Source: Epiperipatus broadwayi
Lineage: Eukaryota; Onychophora; Udeonychophora; Euonychophora; Peripatidae
DNA length: 64,000 nucleotides
Assembly (NCBI GenBank): GCA_028023455.1
Contig: JAQFVV010012434.1
Location: forward strand, 8,243,355-8,307,354
Direction of reading: 5' to 3'
In this document: piece after piece, positions 37,308 to 49,800 of the stretch
How positions within the stretch are numbered: the stretch's first letter is position 1
How the letters are laid out: every line of letters begins with the position of its first letter
Made by a program: the position numbers and the translations under genes
Notes under the pieces: model-generated
What the model was told of the DNA's origin: nothing
Seen by the model: only the letters and a program-made list of their open reading frames with translations
Database searches by the model: none

Positions 37308-38169
37308 TATAATATACGATCATTACTAACCTTCAGACAAATAGTATGGTAGTGATCTTATTTTTCACTAAGGTTATAAAAGATCCCACAAATTAAAAAA
37401 TTTTTTGTGGCCATACTTTAATTCTTAATTTTTTTGGTTACTTAAGGATTCTAAAAAATTGTTTGTTCCAGTATTTATAGAAATGTTGAACAGAATAACA
37501 CATTCTATTTTGAAATCATCTCACTAACCATATGAATCTTAGTATGATAATGCAACTCATTGTTTGTTTTTTTGGTACCAATCATGAATCTTGTCAATAT
37601 TTTGCTTAGTGAATTTTTGAAGAGTACATGATTTGAATTAATGTTACTGAAAAAAGGTCAATAATCACTGATGTGTAAAAACGTTTTTTTCTTGTTTGCC
37701 CATATAACTTGAATATTATATCAAAAAACCATTTATAAATTTGTTGAGGAAAACTGTAGTTGGAAAACAGTCACAAATGAATTTAATGCAAGTATGTGTC
37801 AATGGTTCTGTTAACAATATATTTTCTAAAAATTTTATAGATGGATAGGTTTCCAATTGAATCATAATTGGGTTTTGGAATGCACTATTAATAGCTAATT
37901 GTACACCATTTTAATTATTTGAGGTATGTTCATTCGATATCTGATATTAAGATAAGCTAGTCTTCCTCTCACAAAGTATGACCCCCTCCCCCCAATTTTA
38001 GGAATTCAGACAGATGACAATTGGGAAAGATGAGGTCAAACAAACAGTCAATACATATTCTGTTGAATCATTTAGCTTTTATAAATTAATTAAACATAAT
38101 ATCAAACATTCTGTGATCATTGATTTGTATTAGTATCCATAGTGTGTTGTATGATAATAGTTTAGAACC
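37308..38169. other. AT-rich stretch, probably the 3' part of the minus-strand LINE
   Basis: No motif of its own. It lies directly downstream of the RT of the minus-strand LINE remnant and may be its C-terminal domain and 3' UTR, but I could not recognise conserved residues. Confidence 0.35.
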
Positions 38170-40760
38170 TGAATATCAGAAATAATTATTTATGTCTGTG
38201 TAAATATTTTCTGTTGATATATTATTTATACAAACCCATGGTGCGTAAAATATGAAAAGACATTTAAGAATAAAGTTAATTATTTCTATTTTTGTTCTTA
38301 GATGGCATTTAATAGAGCTGAAAAATAATAATTTAATCAAAAACTTGTTAATGATTAATTTGTTCATTGTTAAATTGATTTTTGACATACAGACACATAG
38401 TGGAATACCTAAAAATGTATTAAGAACTGTTATAAACTTTGATGGTAGTTTTCTTCCTGATAATATCTTCCATGCTGAAGGTTTGTCCTTTGATACTATT
38501 GATCCAGTTATTTCAGTTTTTTTTTTTTTAGACATTCTTCAATAATAAGATTATTAGTGGCTGTTCTGGTGATTATTACTATATCATCAACATAAGTCGG
38601 TATATTTAATTTTCTTTCAAGACTTGGGATAAAGATTTCTGAATATTATTATTGATCTCTCTCAAAAGAGAATTAATGAAATGCAGAAAATAAATCTGGG
38701 GATATGGGTGATCTTTGGGCATAGCCTTTTGTAGTGTGAAACATTGGAGAGTGCATTATGGAAATTTTTGTAATTTTTTTTCTATTTCTTATATAATTTA
38801 TGATCATAAATAAGGTTTAGTTTTTCTTGTATGTTATTATATATTTGTTTAGCATGAAAATGTAAATCTACATGGTCAAAGCACCTTTAAAATTAACTTT
38901 TATTGTAATCACATCAGATAAATCAATTTGCTTTACATGTAATACTATTTCATGGTATACCAACATTACATAATAAATATGTCTTCCAGATATAAAATAA
39001 TTGACAGATAAAAGTTTAATTGCCAAAATGGGCTTAAGTTTATTTAATAATATTCTAACAAATATTTAGCATGTATATCTTCAATTAATAAGAGTAACAA
39101 ACTCTCCATACAGTAGTATCACCATGTGCAAGTCTTTGTGATCAGTGGATGCACAGACTAGTTTCTAGCTTGTGGCTAGTTTGGTACTCTTATTAACAAC
39201 ATGTGTAAGCATATGAAATGGGGGTCATGTGATGTTTTGTTCATTTTATATCTTCAATTATTATAGTCATAGTTGTTTGATAAGTGGATTAATGGTTTTA
39301 TGAGTTTTCACTATTATAAATATCATTTGTTTGTTAATCTCTGACTTATCTAAGTACTCCATAGTTAAAAAGTTAAGTTTGAGTTGAAAATCCTAATGTT
39401 ATTACAAATTCTAGATTGTCTATTTGTTCAATAACATTCTCTAAAAAAATTAATATTGGTTTGCAGTAGATCTCAATTTTTCAGTCAATCTCACAATGAG
39501 AGGTCAATGTCAGTTTATAGATGTCTGAAATATTTCCAGATTGCATGATCTATCTAACTTTCCACTAGGGTGTTACCATCTAGTTATTTTAATGTATGAA
39601 TTCATCTCTGGTAATGTTTTTATCTTTGCATAATTAATAGTTGTGGAATCAGCTTATTAGATGCCCCAATTATATTTCTGAATTTTAGTGTTCTGTATGT
39701 TTTCTTGAAGAATATCATATAAATTATTATACTAATATTTCAATGTATTATTTTTTTGAATATTGTTGGATGTTTATTTTAAATTTTTTTTAATATGTTT
39801 GAGATTTCTTTTATAAAATATATTGCATGATTTGATGGAATATAATTTGTTGATCCTTCATAAATGATTTTATTGGTAGATTATTAACATCACATACATT
39901 TGTTTATTGATATATATTTGATAAGTCTCTTAAATTAGGGTCATTCATTATAATTTTGGACATAACATCAATATTAAGCTGCATATTATATGGATTTTTT
40001 TGCTTACATATGGGCTAAAATTTATATTTTTTAAATCTTTTGTATTAGTCAATTTTATCATATTATGATCTATGCAAACCATTGATGTGATAGTGACTTT
40101 AGAATTTAGTCAGCAACTAGGTGAAAACGTAAGGTGATCTATTAAAGTTGGTGAATTGCTGTTTAAAAATTAATATGCACTTACTGGTAAGTATCTTTCT
40201 GAGATATACATATTTTGAGATAGTAGATAATGATTTAAAAGTTTTGATTGACAGTTAAAATTATTCATTATAATACATTGAATATGATTTACTAATTGAA
40301 AGTACTGGAATGGTATAGCAATAGCCAAATAATAATTTGAGAATATTTGTATTTAGACTTTGACTAAATTTTGTGTCAGTAATTGCTAATATATCAATAG
40401 ATTATTTAAAGAACATGATGAAATTTATGAACTTTAGCCTATATATTTAATCTCCTTAAGATTGCAAATTTTATATCATTATTACTCATTATATGAATTG
40501 TATTTTGATTCTTGTTTTTACTTACAATAGAAAATTTATTTAAATAAGAAATCACAATTTTGCTGAAATTATTTTCATGACTCTTGTTTCATTCTCTTGA
40601 TTTCTCTGTACAACACTTTTTCTCTCACATATGGATCCCACAATATTTTTTCTATTTTGTTTTCATTTTTGGGAAGTATTTTGATAATTTTATGCTTACT
40701 ACCCAAACTTTCTAGTAAAACTCTAACAACTTTTGCTGTACTCGTGATCTCTTTATTAAT
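38170..40760 (-). mobile_element. Non-LTR retrotransposon remnant with APE endonuclease and RT traces (minus strand)
   Basis: Minus-strand order from 40760 down: a charged ORF1-tail-like segment (SLGSKHKIIKILPKNE..., 40560-40760); endonuclease traces DILAITDTK (40363-40396), NNFN (about 40265), TLIDHLTFSPS (40121-40148) and IDHN (about 40070); then RT: FKGALTMVD at motif A (38870-38885), SPISPDLF-like sequence, YVDDIVII at the catalytic motif C (38571-38594), then ITGSIVSKDK and the frame 38176-38535 ending in NTFLGIPLC. YxDD is intact but stops and frameshifts abound. A Rep-B scrap is inserted at 39065-39245. The clade is not resolved. Confidence 0.65.
39065..39245. repeat. Rep-B partial copy
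   Basis: Shares AACTCTCCATACAGTA, the TTTCTAGCTTGTGG words and AAATGGGGGTCATGTGATGTTT with the Rep-B array at 11385-12560. It lies inside the minus-strand LINE remnant, between its endonuclease and RT traces. Confidence 0.75.
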
Positions 40761-43140
40761 AAATTATCGTCTAATGCTGATACTTTGGTTAATTATATAT
40801 CTATAAAGTAATTTAGTCTTCAGTAATAATCTCATTGTAAAAAACAAAAATGTTTTTACTGTTGTTTGCTTTTTTCATTTTTAGTTTATTAAATTTTATT
40901 ATTGGACGTTTTTTTTTACTTTTTTTTTTTGTAACTGTTTAAAATCTTTTTATTTACTATGATTTTTTTTTTAATATTTCATAAATGTCTTTATTTTTTT
41001 AATTAGCAAAAAAAAATAATAGTTTATTTATATATACTTTAACGCAATTTTTTTCTATTTTTTATATTGTAAATAAATACTTTCTTATGCTTCTGGAATC
41101 TTATACATTCTGGTACAATTTTATTATTATAACATTTTTAAAGTTTTTGACCAGATTTCATTTAACAGTTTTAATTTTATATAATTGCTGATAAATTTTA
41201 TATCTTTTCTTGTTCTTTTAATACTATTTCAAAATTGCTAATATTCCTTTTTGTTTTCTTCTTGTTTATTTCATTACTTTTTTTGTTTTGTAGTAATGTA
41301 TTTGTTGCTCCAAGAGTTTTATATTTCATTCGTTGCATTATTATTTGAAAATATTGAATTAGATAATTAATGCTTTATATGTTAATTTCTGAATTATTAA
41401 TTTATTGATACTATTTTTTACTCCACTTGAGTTTCTCATATATGGATCATAAGTTGGCTGCTAGTGAAATTGTACTAAGTGTTTGTTTTATTTTTATAAA
41501 TTTTGTTATAGGAAATTTATTAGTGCAGAGAGGTTTTTTTTTTTTTTGACAAATTGTTGGTTTTCCACTCCAGATTATTAATAATATTCCTGTAATATAA
41601 TAATAAATTAACATTTTAATTGCTTATGTTAAATTTCTTTGTTTCACAATATTTATTGAGTTTTATGACATTCTGATAAACTGCTCCATATTTTTGTTAT
41701 AAGCATATAATTTCCAGATCGTAGAATTATATTTTATCGACAATTTTCAATAATTTCTCCTAGTCGCTGTAAATTATTGATTTGTTACTAATTTCTATGG
41801 TATTTATTATTTCTGGGTGTATACATTTTGAATATTTTACTAAAAATAATGGTATGTTATATTTTATATATTCTTTATTAATTAAATGTTGGCCTATATC
41901 ATAATTAAGACCTGTTTGATTTTGTAAAATTTAAATTAAAAGCGTCCTACATTTCTACTTTGTTGAATCATTAACGCAACACCAACACAAATTTCACCCA
42001 AGATGTTAAACAATTTTATTTATCTTATGATACTTTATAAAGCAGTAAATAAAACATAAGTAAGGAATCTATATATGTAATAATTAACTCTGGAGAAGTA
42101 GAACATATTTTTAGCATTCATCTGTACTTTATAAGTGGTGCATATTTACGATTTCTTGAAGTGTTTGCTTTATGGCTAAAAATAAATTTTCTAATCTTAC
42201 ATGAAAGAACTATTATGAATGACTTGCTGAAAATTCGAATTCTGCTTGCTACACTAACTGTTACTGTATGTATATATATATATAATTTTTTTATATTGAA
42301 TATTTGCTATTCTACATACTGTTACATATTGGATAAAAGTTGTACTCAACTTTGAACGAAAGTCATATTAAGGATGAATAATGATTATATAGGTAAAGAA
42401 AGATACAAAAATACAAAATAAAGATGAGATCCGACAAATTTGGATGCCAGATTGTTAAATAGTTCTACTTCATAACACGTAATTATCTATATATTATGAA
42501 GGCTTGTGTGTTCGCGTCATTATATTCATTGTCAAAATAATACATGGATGAACCCGCAAAATATATCATTTTTATGTATGTATACATATATTCTTCTCTG
42601 CACTGAATATATGTGCATTAAATAACAAATTATAGCATTTTCCTGTGCAGATTTAAATATTAAGATTGTTAATCCTTATCTAAAAAATAAATTTCATTAA
42701 TCTTAAAAAAGAACATTCTAAAAAATGACATTCCAAACATATCAGATTAGCCATGAGTTTCTTATATTTATAGATTCATGATAAATATTTTATTTCAAAA
42801 ACATTAATATATTATTCATTGTCTGCACTTTTGTGTTCAAAACTTATTGTGTAATATTGAACGCCCACTCTATTGTATTTTTTATGCTACTAAGTATTTT
42901 TCTTTTTACTGCTTTGCTTGAAACTGTCATTTATTCAACAAATAGGCTGAAATTTCAGAAAGATTGAAATACAATTGAAAGTAATGTGACATGTTAGATG
43001 TAATTTATTCTATTAACTATATTATTCAATGAGAAACCGCTATTAAAGAATTTAATATATATATAAATTGTATGTGAATATAGTAAGAAATATTTTTGTG
43101 ATCGTTTTTTTCTTTACGTATAGAAATAAAAAATAAGACA
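40761..43140. other. AT-rich non-coding stretch downstream of the GPCR
   Basis: Mostly T-rich on the plus strand. The part next to 40760 may be older LINE ORF1. Short frames at 40597 and 42161 carry no recognisable features. Confidence 0.5.
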
Positions 43141-43157
43141 ATGAAATTATTTGTAGT

Positions 43158-43163
43158 TTATTA
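43158..43163 (-). terminator. Polyadenylation signal for the GPCR gene
   Basis: AATAAA on the minus strand (TTTATT on plus) about 56 nt after the stop codon at 43219, at a normal distance for a short 3' UTR. Confidence 0.6.
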
Positions 43164-43218
43164 ACCTACGATAAATTTTGTGAAATACAAAACAACGTAC
43201 TATATTATATTATAAAGT

Positions 43219-44199
43219 CTAACTTTTGTAAAATATTTTTTTCCATGTTATTTTAAAATTTGTATTAAATCTAATTTGAATACCAAAATTTAAAGTGCAG
43301 TCAATAACTTCAAAAAAACTAACAAAATGATACGATATAAAAAAACCTTCGGAATGGAATCCAGAAGCCATTATATTAGCGCAACATATCGTTCCTACCA
43401 TAGCTATTATAGTAAATGCAATTGCTAAAATTATAAGAACCGTAATTAATTGTTTATCTTCTTTATTTCTTTCTGTTTCTTTAATGTTCATAGTCTTTCT
43501 TTTATGTAATACTTGCTGGAATACAAAAGCCGTGCGGGCATTTAAACCTGCTACTGATATCATCGGAGTATAACGCCAGAGACATTCCCTCACAATGACA
43601 AAAATATATGAATATATTCCTTGCATTACTTCATTGGGTTGGACGCTATATATTTGTTTTCCGTCTACAAATTTAACAACTGGCTTATCAAGAAATATCC
43701 AAGGCAGGTGAAATAAAGAGCATATAGTTGGAAATAAAACACATATAAAAATCGCAATTCTTCTATTTTGAGTAACTTTTTGTTTGTCTGGGTGGCACAC
43801 TGCTATATATCGGTCAACAGAAACACATACTGTCATTATATAACTGATACCAACAAAGTTTAAAACTGTGTAAGGTATAATATGAGCTCTAAACCAGATC
43901 GTAGTATATGATGTATATAGTATGTAATTAGGCGTAGCATATTCTATCAAATGCCATACATGACCAAATGTTCGAAATATATCAGATATTGATAAGGTCT
44001 TAAAATAAATATAACAGACTGAACTCATATTGCGGTGGCTAAAAACTGCAATATTTTGAAAATTGCAGAAGACACTAAACAGGCACAACATTAAAATGAT
44101 CACATAATAAGGCCGCAAAGCTTGTGTAAATGGAGTAGGATCAAAGCCAGAACTTTCATTTAAATAAAAAACATCTGTTTTGTTTTGTACAATTTCCAT
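43219..44199 (-). CDS. Single-exon class A GPCR, FMRFamide/neuropeptide-receptor-like
   Basis: 326 residues, a complete frame and the only intact host-type gene here. The predicted product is a seven-helix plasma-membrane receptor. An extracellular N-terminus has two N-glycosylation sequons (NKT at 6, NES at 14). Helices lie at about 31-54, 60-84, 105-131, 146-168, 195-222, 250-276 and 283-309. N46 fits the helix 1 asparagine, D73 the helix 2 aspartate (SISD), and DRYIAVCHP (129-137) is the helix 3 G-protein motif. The helix 4 end (LFHLPWIF) resembles FMRFamide receptors, which suggests a peptide ligand. Oddities: the conserved helix 3 cysteine is replaced (A105), the second extracellular loop has no cysteine, CWxP is absent, and NPxxY is replaced by LNFGI. 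The ATG chosen gives the full N-terminus. An LTR retrotransposon starts 120 bp upstream. It is an orphan receptor; the ligand cannot be told. Confidence 0.85.
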   Translation of the reverse strand: MEIVQNKTDVFYLNESSGFDPTPFTQALRPYYVIILMLCLFSVFCNFQNIAVFSHRNMSSVCYIYFKTLSISDIFRTFGHVWHLIEYATPNYILYTSYTTIWFRAHIIPYTVLNFVGISYIMTVCVSVDRYIAVCHPDKQKVTQNRRIAIFICVLFPTICSLFHLPWIFLDKPVVKFVDGKQIYSVQPNEVMQGIYSYIFVIVRECLWRYTPMISVAGLNARTAFVFQQVLHKRKTMNIKETERNKEDKQLITVLIILAIAFTIIAMVGTICCANIMASGFHSEGFFISYHFVSFFEVIDCTLNFGIQIRFNTNFKITWKKIFYKS

Positions 44200-44318
44200 A
44201 ATATTTATTTCATAAAATCTAAAATAAAAAATAAAACATATTTTTTATTAATATGCTCATTTCAAATTAATTTGGGGATTCATATATTTTAAATAGCAGA
44301 ACATATTAGTCAAAATTT

Positions 44319-44322
44319 ATAT
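44319..44322 (+). repeat. Left 4-bp target duplication of LTR retrotransposon
   Basis: ATAT immediately before the 5' LTR, matching ATAT at 53220-53223. In AT-rich DNA a 4-bp match is weak on its own but sits exactly at both homology boundaries. Confidence 0.6.
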
Positions 44323-44416
44323 TGAAGCAGTTGAGCTTCATGGTCCTTCATACCTACCAAATTATTAACCCATGTTTGAACCTTATGTTCCCTCCTGCTC
44401 CTATATTAATGTATTA

Positions 44417-44639
44417 TATATATATATCCTTCACTGATGATAGCAAATTAGCTTGAAATCAGCTGATCTGAAGGTGGAGCGAACGAAAGAGATAGTTAAT
44501 TCTGACTCTTTTGATGTTTATGTAAACAAAATACGCTTGTTCGGAGGTTTTAGTAAAGCTCCATCTATTGATCATAAATGCAAGCAATAGCAAGTTACAT
44601 GATTTATAACTTGTTTTTGTTTTTCATATATATATATAT
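44417..44639 (+). repeat. Rep-A copy inserted in the 5' LTR
   Basis: The sequence between TTAATGTATT and ATATGTTTGAGAT (TCCTTCACTGATGATAGC... to ...GTTTTTGTTTTTCATATATA) is Rep-A. The 3' LTR has only TTATTTATATG here (about 50380-50396), i.e. the empty site. The insertion is flanked by TA tracts on both sides. Confidence 0.88.
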
Positions 44640-44744
44640 GTTTGAGATGTGCACCTAAAAGATTATAAAATTTAGCTCTTAATATTTTTTTACTATTTAT
44701 TATTAATTCTTTTATTAAAAATCAAAATCTATTGGGTGATGTTC

Positions 44745-44860
<116 letters not shown>

Positions 44861-47616
44861 CAGAAACAATTACTAACACTATATTAATTTTATCAATATT
44901 GTTCATGAGTTCATAAAATATATATATATATAACTTAGTTTAAATTTATTAAAATATATTTTTCTTTTAAAAATCCAAGATGGAGTATGCAACTGTTAAT
45001 TGTCCAAAAATAACTAAAAGGGTGGAAGTGTTATATTATTTAATTGTGGTAAAGGATATTTAATTATACTATATGAAAAGTAAAAAGGGAAATTCAATTA
45101 AAAAGTTATACTTTTGCCATTAACGTTTTATCACAATCTATTTCTAAGAGATTTGAATACATTTTTGGACAAATTATCTAACAGTTGCATCTCCAAAAAC
45201 AATAGGTAAAGGAAATGAAATTGAAAAAGGAACACTAAAAGCATTCCTCACATACCTGAGGGCTGTATATAATGGGCTAATTTTTGACTACCAGGGAGAG
45301 AACTAAATTTTAGAAAAGCTGTTGTAAAAATACTCCACACTATTTTTTTTCTCAAAAATGTTGGACGAATAGAAAGCTAATCACCTTCATTGCCTTTGCT
45401 GGTCAATCTCACTTCAGAGAATCATCTCACTGATGCCCCAAAATATGATCTAAGAACAAAGGAACACCTAACAGACACTTTCCATAAAATGATTTCCATT
45501 CTGTTAATATTCCATGCTAGAGCCGAACTGTTAAAATGGACTCTTTAAGATAGCAAAGTAATTAACCTAAAAAATGCCTATGAACTTTACCTCTTACTCC
45601 TTCTAAATTAATCTTCACCTCAACTCTCTGGATCTCATGTAAAATTGTTAAATTAAATGTTTTCTTTATAACTATTAATGTAAATTTGCTTTCATACTAT
45701 TCATTTTCTTTTATACATAAAGTCTGCTCTTATGTCTTTAATCTTGATGCAGTTCCTTTCTTAATTTTAAACTATTGTATTTTATTATTTTTAAGTTGCC
45801 AATCGAGACAATCTTGTGAGCTTAATATATAAAGTTATTTTGCCCTATCTATTTAAACCTCCCTGAGTCGAGGTTAGTAAAGTTCTCTCCTTTTGAATTA
45901 GATTTACATATTTTTTTTAATTAATATGCTCGCCAAATTGTTTTTCAGTTTAACCCAATTATATGATTTTCTTTAAAATGTTTTTAAAATATATATATAT
46001 TCTCTCTGCATAAATGTTAAATTACAAAAAAAAAATTAAAGCTATCAAATATTTTTTATATCATGTATTTAATTCTGAAATAGTGATTTTTTTTTCTCAT
46101 TATTGTGTTTATATCACCTATATTATAAAGTTATACTCTTGAGATTTCAAAGATTTGATTATTTGCATAGTTACAAAATTCATGAGGGTGGGATTTCAGT
46201 CTATTGAATAATGAGGAAGGGAAGGGGGGGTAATTTTTAAAACATATTTAGTACCAATTAAATCATTCCTACATATATGATATAGCATAGTGTTCATTGC
46301 CTAAATTATAGCATTTTAGTGAGGTTCATGTGTTTTAAAATCAAGATTTCCATTTAATGTTATTAAAGACAATTTATTAAGTTGTGTTGCTGATATAGGG
46401 CTTTGTTCATTAATTATTATGTGCTTCTAGTTTGAATGGTCCTGACAAATTTGGGCCCATAGATTTTCTTCATGCACTGTCCTGCGTTTAGTTGATCTTC
46501 CGGGGACTATTTTTGTAAAACAGGCCTCTCACATCAGTCACCTAGAGAACCCTGGGGACCACACCAAGCCTAATTAAACTTCTCAAAGCAGTACCCTAAA
46601 AGAGGGACTCTTAGTCACTTCGTTTCTTCATTTGAAAGCATGACATTACTTCGGATTCTTCTGCCTTTATATCAACCCCACTACTCCTCTGTTAGTAATA
46701 ATTTAGTTAGTGACTGACCTCATTTTGATGCTGTAATCATAAACTTGCACTTTTATTACATACATATATATATATCTTTCCAATAATTATGATTATTCTA
46801 ATTAATAATATTGTTTTTTTTATTTTGTGAAATCCCACCATCGTAATTCATCCTATTTATTTAAGAGTATACTTATTTTTTTATTAGACAATGAAGTGTT
46901 CTTTCTTGTTAAAAGTTGAATTCAAAGAGTGGTTAAAATTATTATGTTCATTAATAAAAGACACATGGTTTAAATGTATATTATTTTACTAAATTGGCAC
47001 AAATGTATTCCATAATTAAATCATTTTTAAAATATATTTTTGATTTTTACAACCAAAGCACAGTGTGAAAATAGGTTGTGTAGTATGTATCATGATTCCT
47101 AGAATGCTTCCTAAGTTTGTACACTCATCATCACCTTTCAGAGCCACCACTAAAGCATTAATTCAAAATGTGTGTTTTACTATCAGATGATTGGCACCTC
47201 AACCTAACCCACCAAATATATTTGTTAACACATAATATGTAATTTATTAATAAGAGCATTCAACTAAATATCTAAGTAATTTACTGTTAATTAAATGTTT
47301 GGTTAAATATTTTATTATTATTTAATCCACTTACATAGTTCGAATCATCTCTCCATTTTCCCACATTCCAACATATATGTGTATTCTGGTTAAATGTCTC
47401 ATTGTCTCTTTTGCTCTTCTAGTGGGCCGGACTTAAGAATTAATTCTCATGTACCATCACTATTATGTTATTCATTAGGTGTTCGATCTGGGACTTGTGA
47501 AATGGGTTCAAATCTAGGTGGGTCCCTGATCTGAATCACAGGCTTGACTGGGTTTGAAGTACATTTCATTGAGTTCTAGCTCATGTTAAATGGATCAACA
47601 TATTTTGACTGGTACA

Positions 47617-47640
47617 TGGATTTTTTCTGCATTTGGATGC
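47617..47640 (+). promoter_or_regulatory. Candidate primer-binding site of LTR retrotransposon
   Basis: TGGATTTTTTCTGCATTTGG follows the 5' LTR without gap. A PBS normally begins TGG, complementary to tRNA CCA ends. I could not name the tRNA, and the T-run suggests decay, so only the position and TGG support it. Confidence 0.4.
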
Positions 47641-47715
47641 CCAATCGTGAGGCCTTATTAATTTTTGCCACACCCTGGATAGGTCACTAGTATAGGTATA
47701 TAATTTGTTTACAAT

Positions 47716-47777
<62 letters not shown>

Positions 47778-47783
47778 TAGAAC

Positions 47784-47821
<38 letters not shown>

Positions 47822-48326
47822 ATGTTCTAGAAATGAAAATAATTTGTTTACAGTCTAATATATATGTAATGTTGTAGAAATAAAAATAATGTTTTGTGAT
47901 ATTGAGTTTATGAAAATTAAATACCATTATGTTAATAAAGAAAATAAAAAATACCATGTTTTTCACCTAGAAATTGTAATAAACTGATCGAGTAAATAAA
48001 AGAAATCTTACATTACCAGTGGTAAAATGTTAGATTAAAACTCATGTTATGAAATGTTTAAAGTAAAGTAGTCAGTTTATAAGTATAAAATTCGTTATTA
48101 ATGATAAGTCCCATGTATTACAACCATAAGAATTTTTTTAGCAGTTGGTTTTATAAAAAAAGAAAAGTTTGTCATCATGTTTAATAATTAAAAGTAGAGT
48201 TTGTTAAAGATAAGATCATGTACTACAGCCATAAATACAGGATGGATGTAGTCATTTTTTCCTCTCTGTAATACATGAAATGAATATATCTGTCTATGCT
48301 ACAGATAAAAAATGTAGAGATTTTTT

Positions 48327-48371
<45 letters not shown>

Positions 48372-48376
48372 CCAAT

Positions 48377-48412
<36 letters not shown>

Positions 48413-49119
48413 CATTGGTTGTTAGTCAGACATAGGTAAAAATATGTTAAAATTATCCTAAATCATTGATCACTCTGTGTTGGCTGGAGCCCTTATAAAA
48501 TAAATTTTGCCAACCAGTTAGTGAGTCAAAATGCCAAAAATGTTGGAAGTGGATAGTTCAAACCCAGACAAATAGTATGAGAGCAATATTCTTTTTATTT
48601 AATGATGTCATGTATAAATATTGTATATATATTAATCAGACTATGAATTTTCTTTTTCAGATGCATGGGTGCAACTAAGGTGAGATCAAATAAAAAAATG
48701 GATAGGAGATTAGGATCATAGAGGTAAATATTAAATAAAATATCTAAATAAACAAATTTTTGTTGGCAAGTGGAAGTTAGGGCATTAGCAAAGTGATAGT
48801 TGAGGGTAGAGACATAGAAAGGAGGAAGCAGTAGTTGATTAGGTGGGAGATGATCTTTAAAAGGTGGGGAGGGTGTTAATTAATGAAGTATAATATAACA
48901 TAAATATATAGCTTAGCAGAGATTTTTTTTATTATATCAGTCAGCAAAGTGAAAAAAAATCTTAATAATAAAATAGATCACCAGACAGAACAGGCCAATG
49001 GGGATGCATGAGATGAACGACAGACAGAAGATGAGTTCAACTGAGCTATCCTAATGGTGATGAACCAATTATTACATGAGATATAAGAACTCGGAAAAAT
49101 GATATAAGGTGAGCAGAAA
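47641..49119 (+). mobile_element. Internal region of LTR retrotransposon, leader with TA arrays and a TA hairpin
   Basis: Non-coding between the candidate primer site and the gag-like frame. It contains (TA)n at 47719-47817, a second TA-rich block at 48331-48420, and a GA-rich stretch at 48700-48860. There is no frame of note on the plus strand. Confidence 0.6.
48369..48421. repeat. Hairpin with TA-repeat stem/loop
   Basis: AACCAATGGA (48370-48379), about 31 bp of TA, then TCCATTGGTT (48411-48420). Confidence 0.95.
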
Positions 49120-49800
49120 ATGAGTAATGGGAGGGAAGTAAAAGAGGAGATAGGAGACTCTGAAGAAAAGAGAAAAAAACCAAATGAAATTAAAGAGCCA
49201 GAGCAAAAAGAACAACCAATATTCAAATGGTTGAAACAGGAAAATGTACTGCCAGACACTGCATTTAAGAATATTAAAAATATAAAACCAGAGCAACTGG
49301 TCAGTCACCAGATATTGCCCATCACGGCATGTTTTATGCAACTACAGATATTTTGTGGTAAATCCAGAGAGAGTCCACGAGAGCATGTAAAAAGTTTGAA
49401 TGAGATGTTTGCATTTTACTTCCTCAGTGATGATGAACAAATAGCCATCACTAATCAATACCTAAGAGCCATAGCCAAAGATTGGTGGTGGTCTTTAAAT
49501 TCCAACCAACAAATTTTGAAGAGTACTGCCATGCTTTATTCAAAACGTTTTGGAGTGAGGAGAAACAGGAGAGCATATTACATTCCACAACTATAGAAAA
49601 ATTTCCAGCTAACCACCAAGAGACACACACACAATTTTTTTAAAACAGGTTGCTAAGCGGAGGTCTTTGCAAAAATTTTCATACTCAGATGCACCTGTCA
49701 TTCGAATAATTAGACACGGTATGCCACCATGGTTGCAAGAAATGATGATTTCAAGTAGAATAAATAAAATAAAAGAAACTACCAAATTTTTCACATCAAT
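49120..49800 (+). mobile_element. Gag-like frame of the LTR retrotransposon, degenerate
   Basis: The open part (49120-49596, 158 codons) has a charged N-terminus, then a block whose spacing resembles the Retrotrans_gag domain of Ty3-type elements: FAFYFLSDDEQIAI, then YLRAIAKDWWWSL (the 'L.g.A..WW' core), then YSKRF. After a frame change more gag-like sequence (IRHGMPPWLQEM) continues to about 49800. No protease, RT, RNase H or integrase follows in the 0.5 kb before the 3' LTR, so the element can at most supply a capsid-like product and depends on others for pol. The frame is broken and unlikely to work now. Confidence 0.65.

Noticed and set aside
38176-38545. Overlapping frames on both strands as a host gene
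   Set aside because: The minus frame is the RT motif D/E region of a LINE remnant; the plus frame is its antisense shadow.
48978-49341. Minus-strand frames opposite the gag-like frame
   Set aside because: Antisense shadows rich in F, S and L; no family signature.
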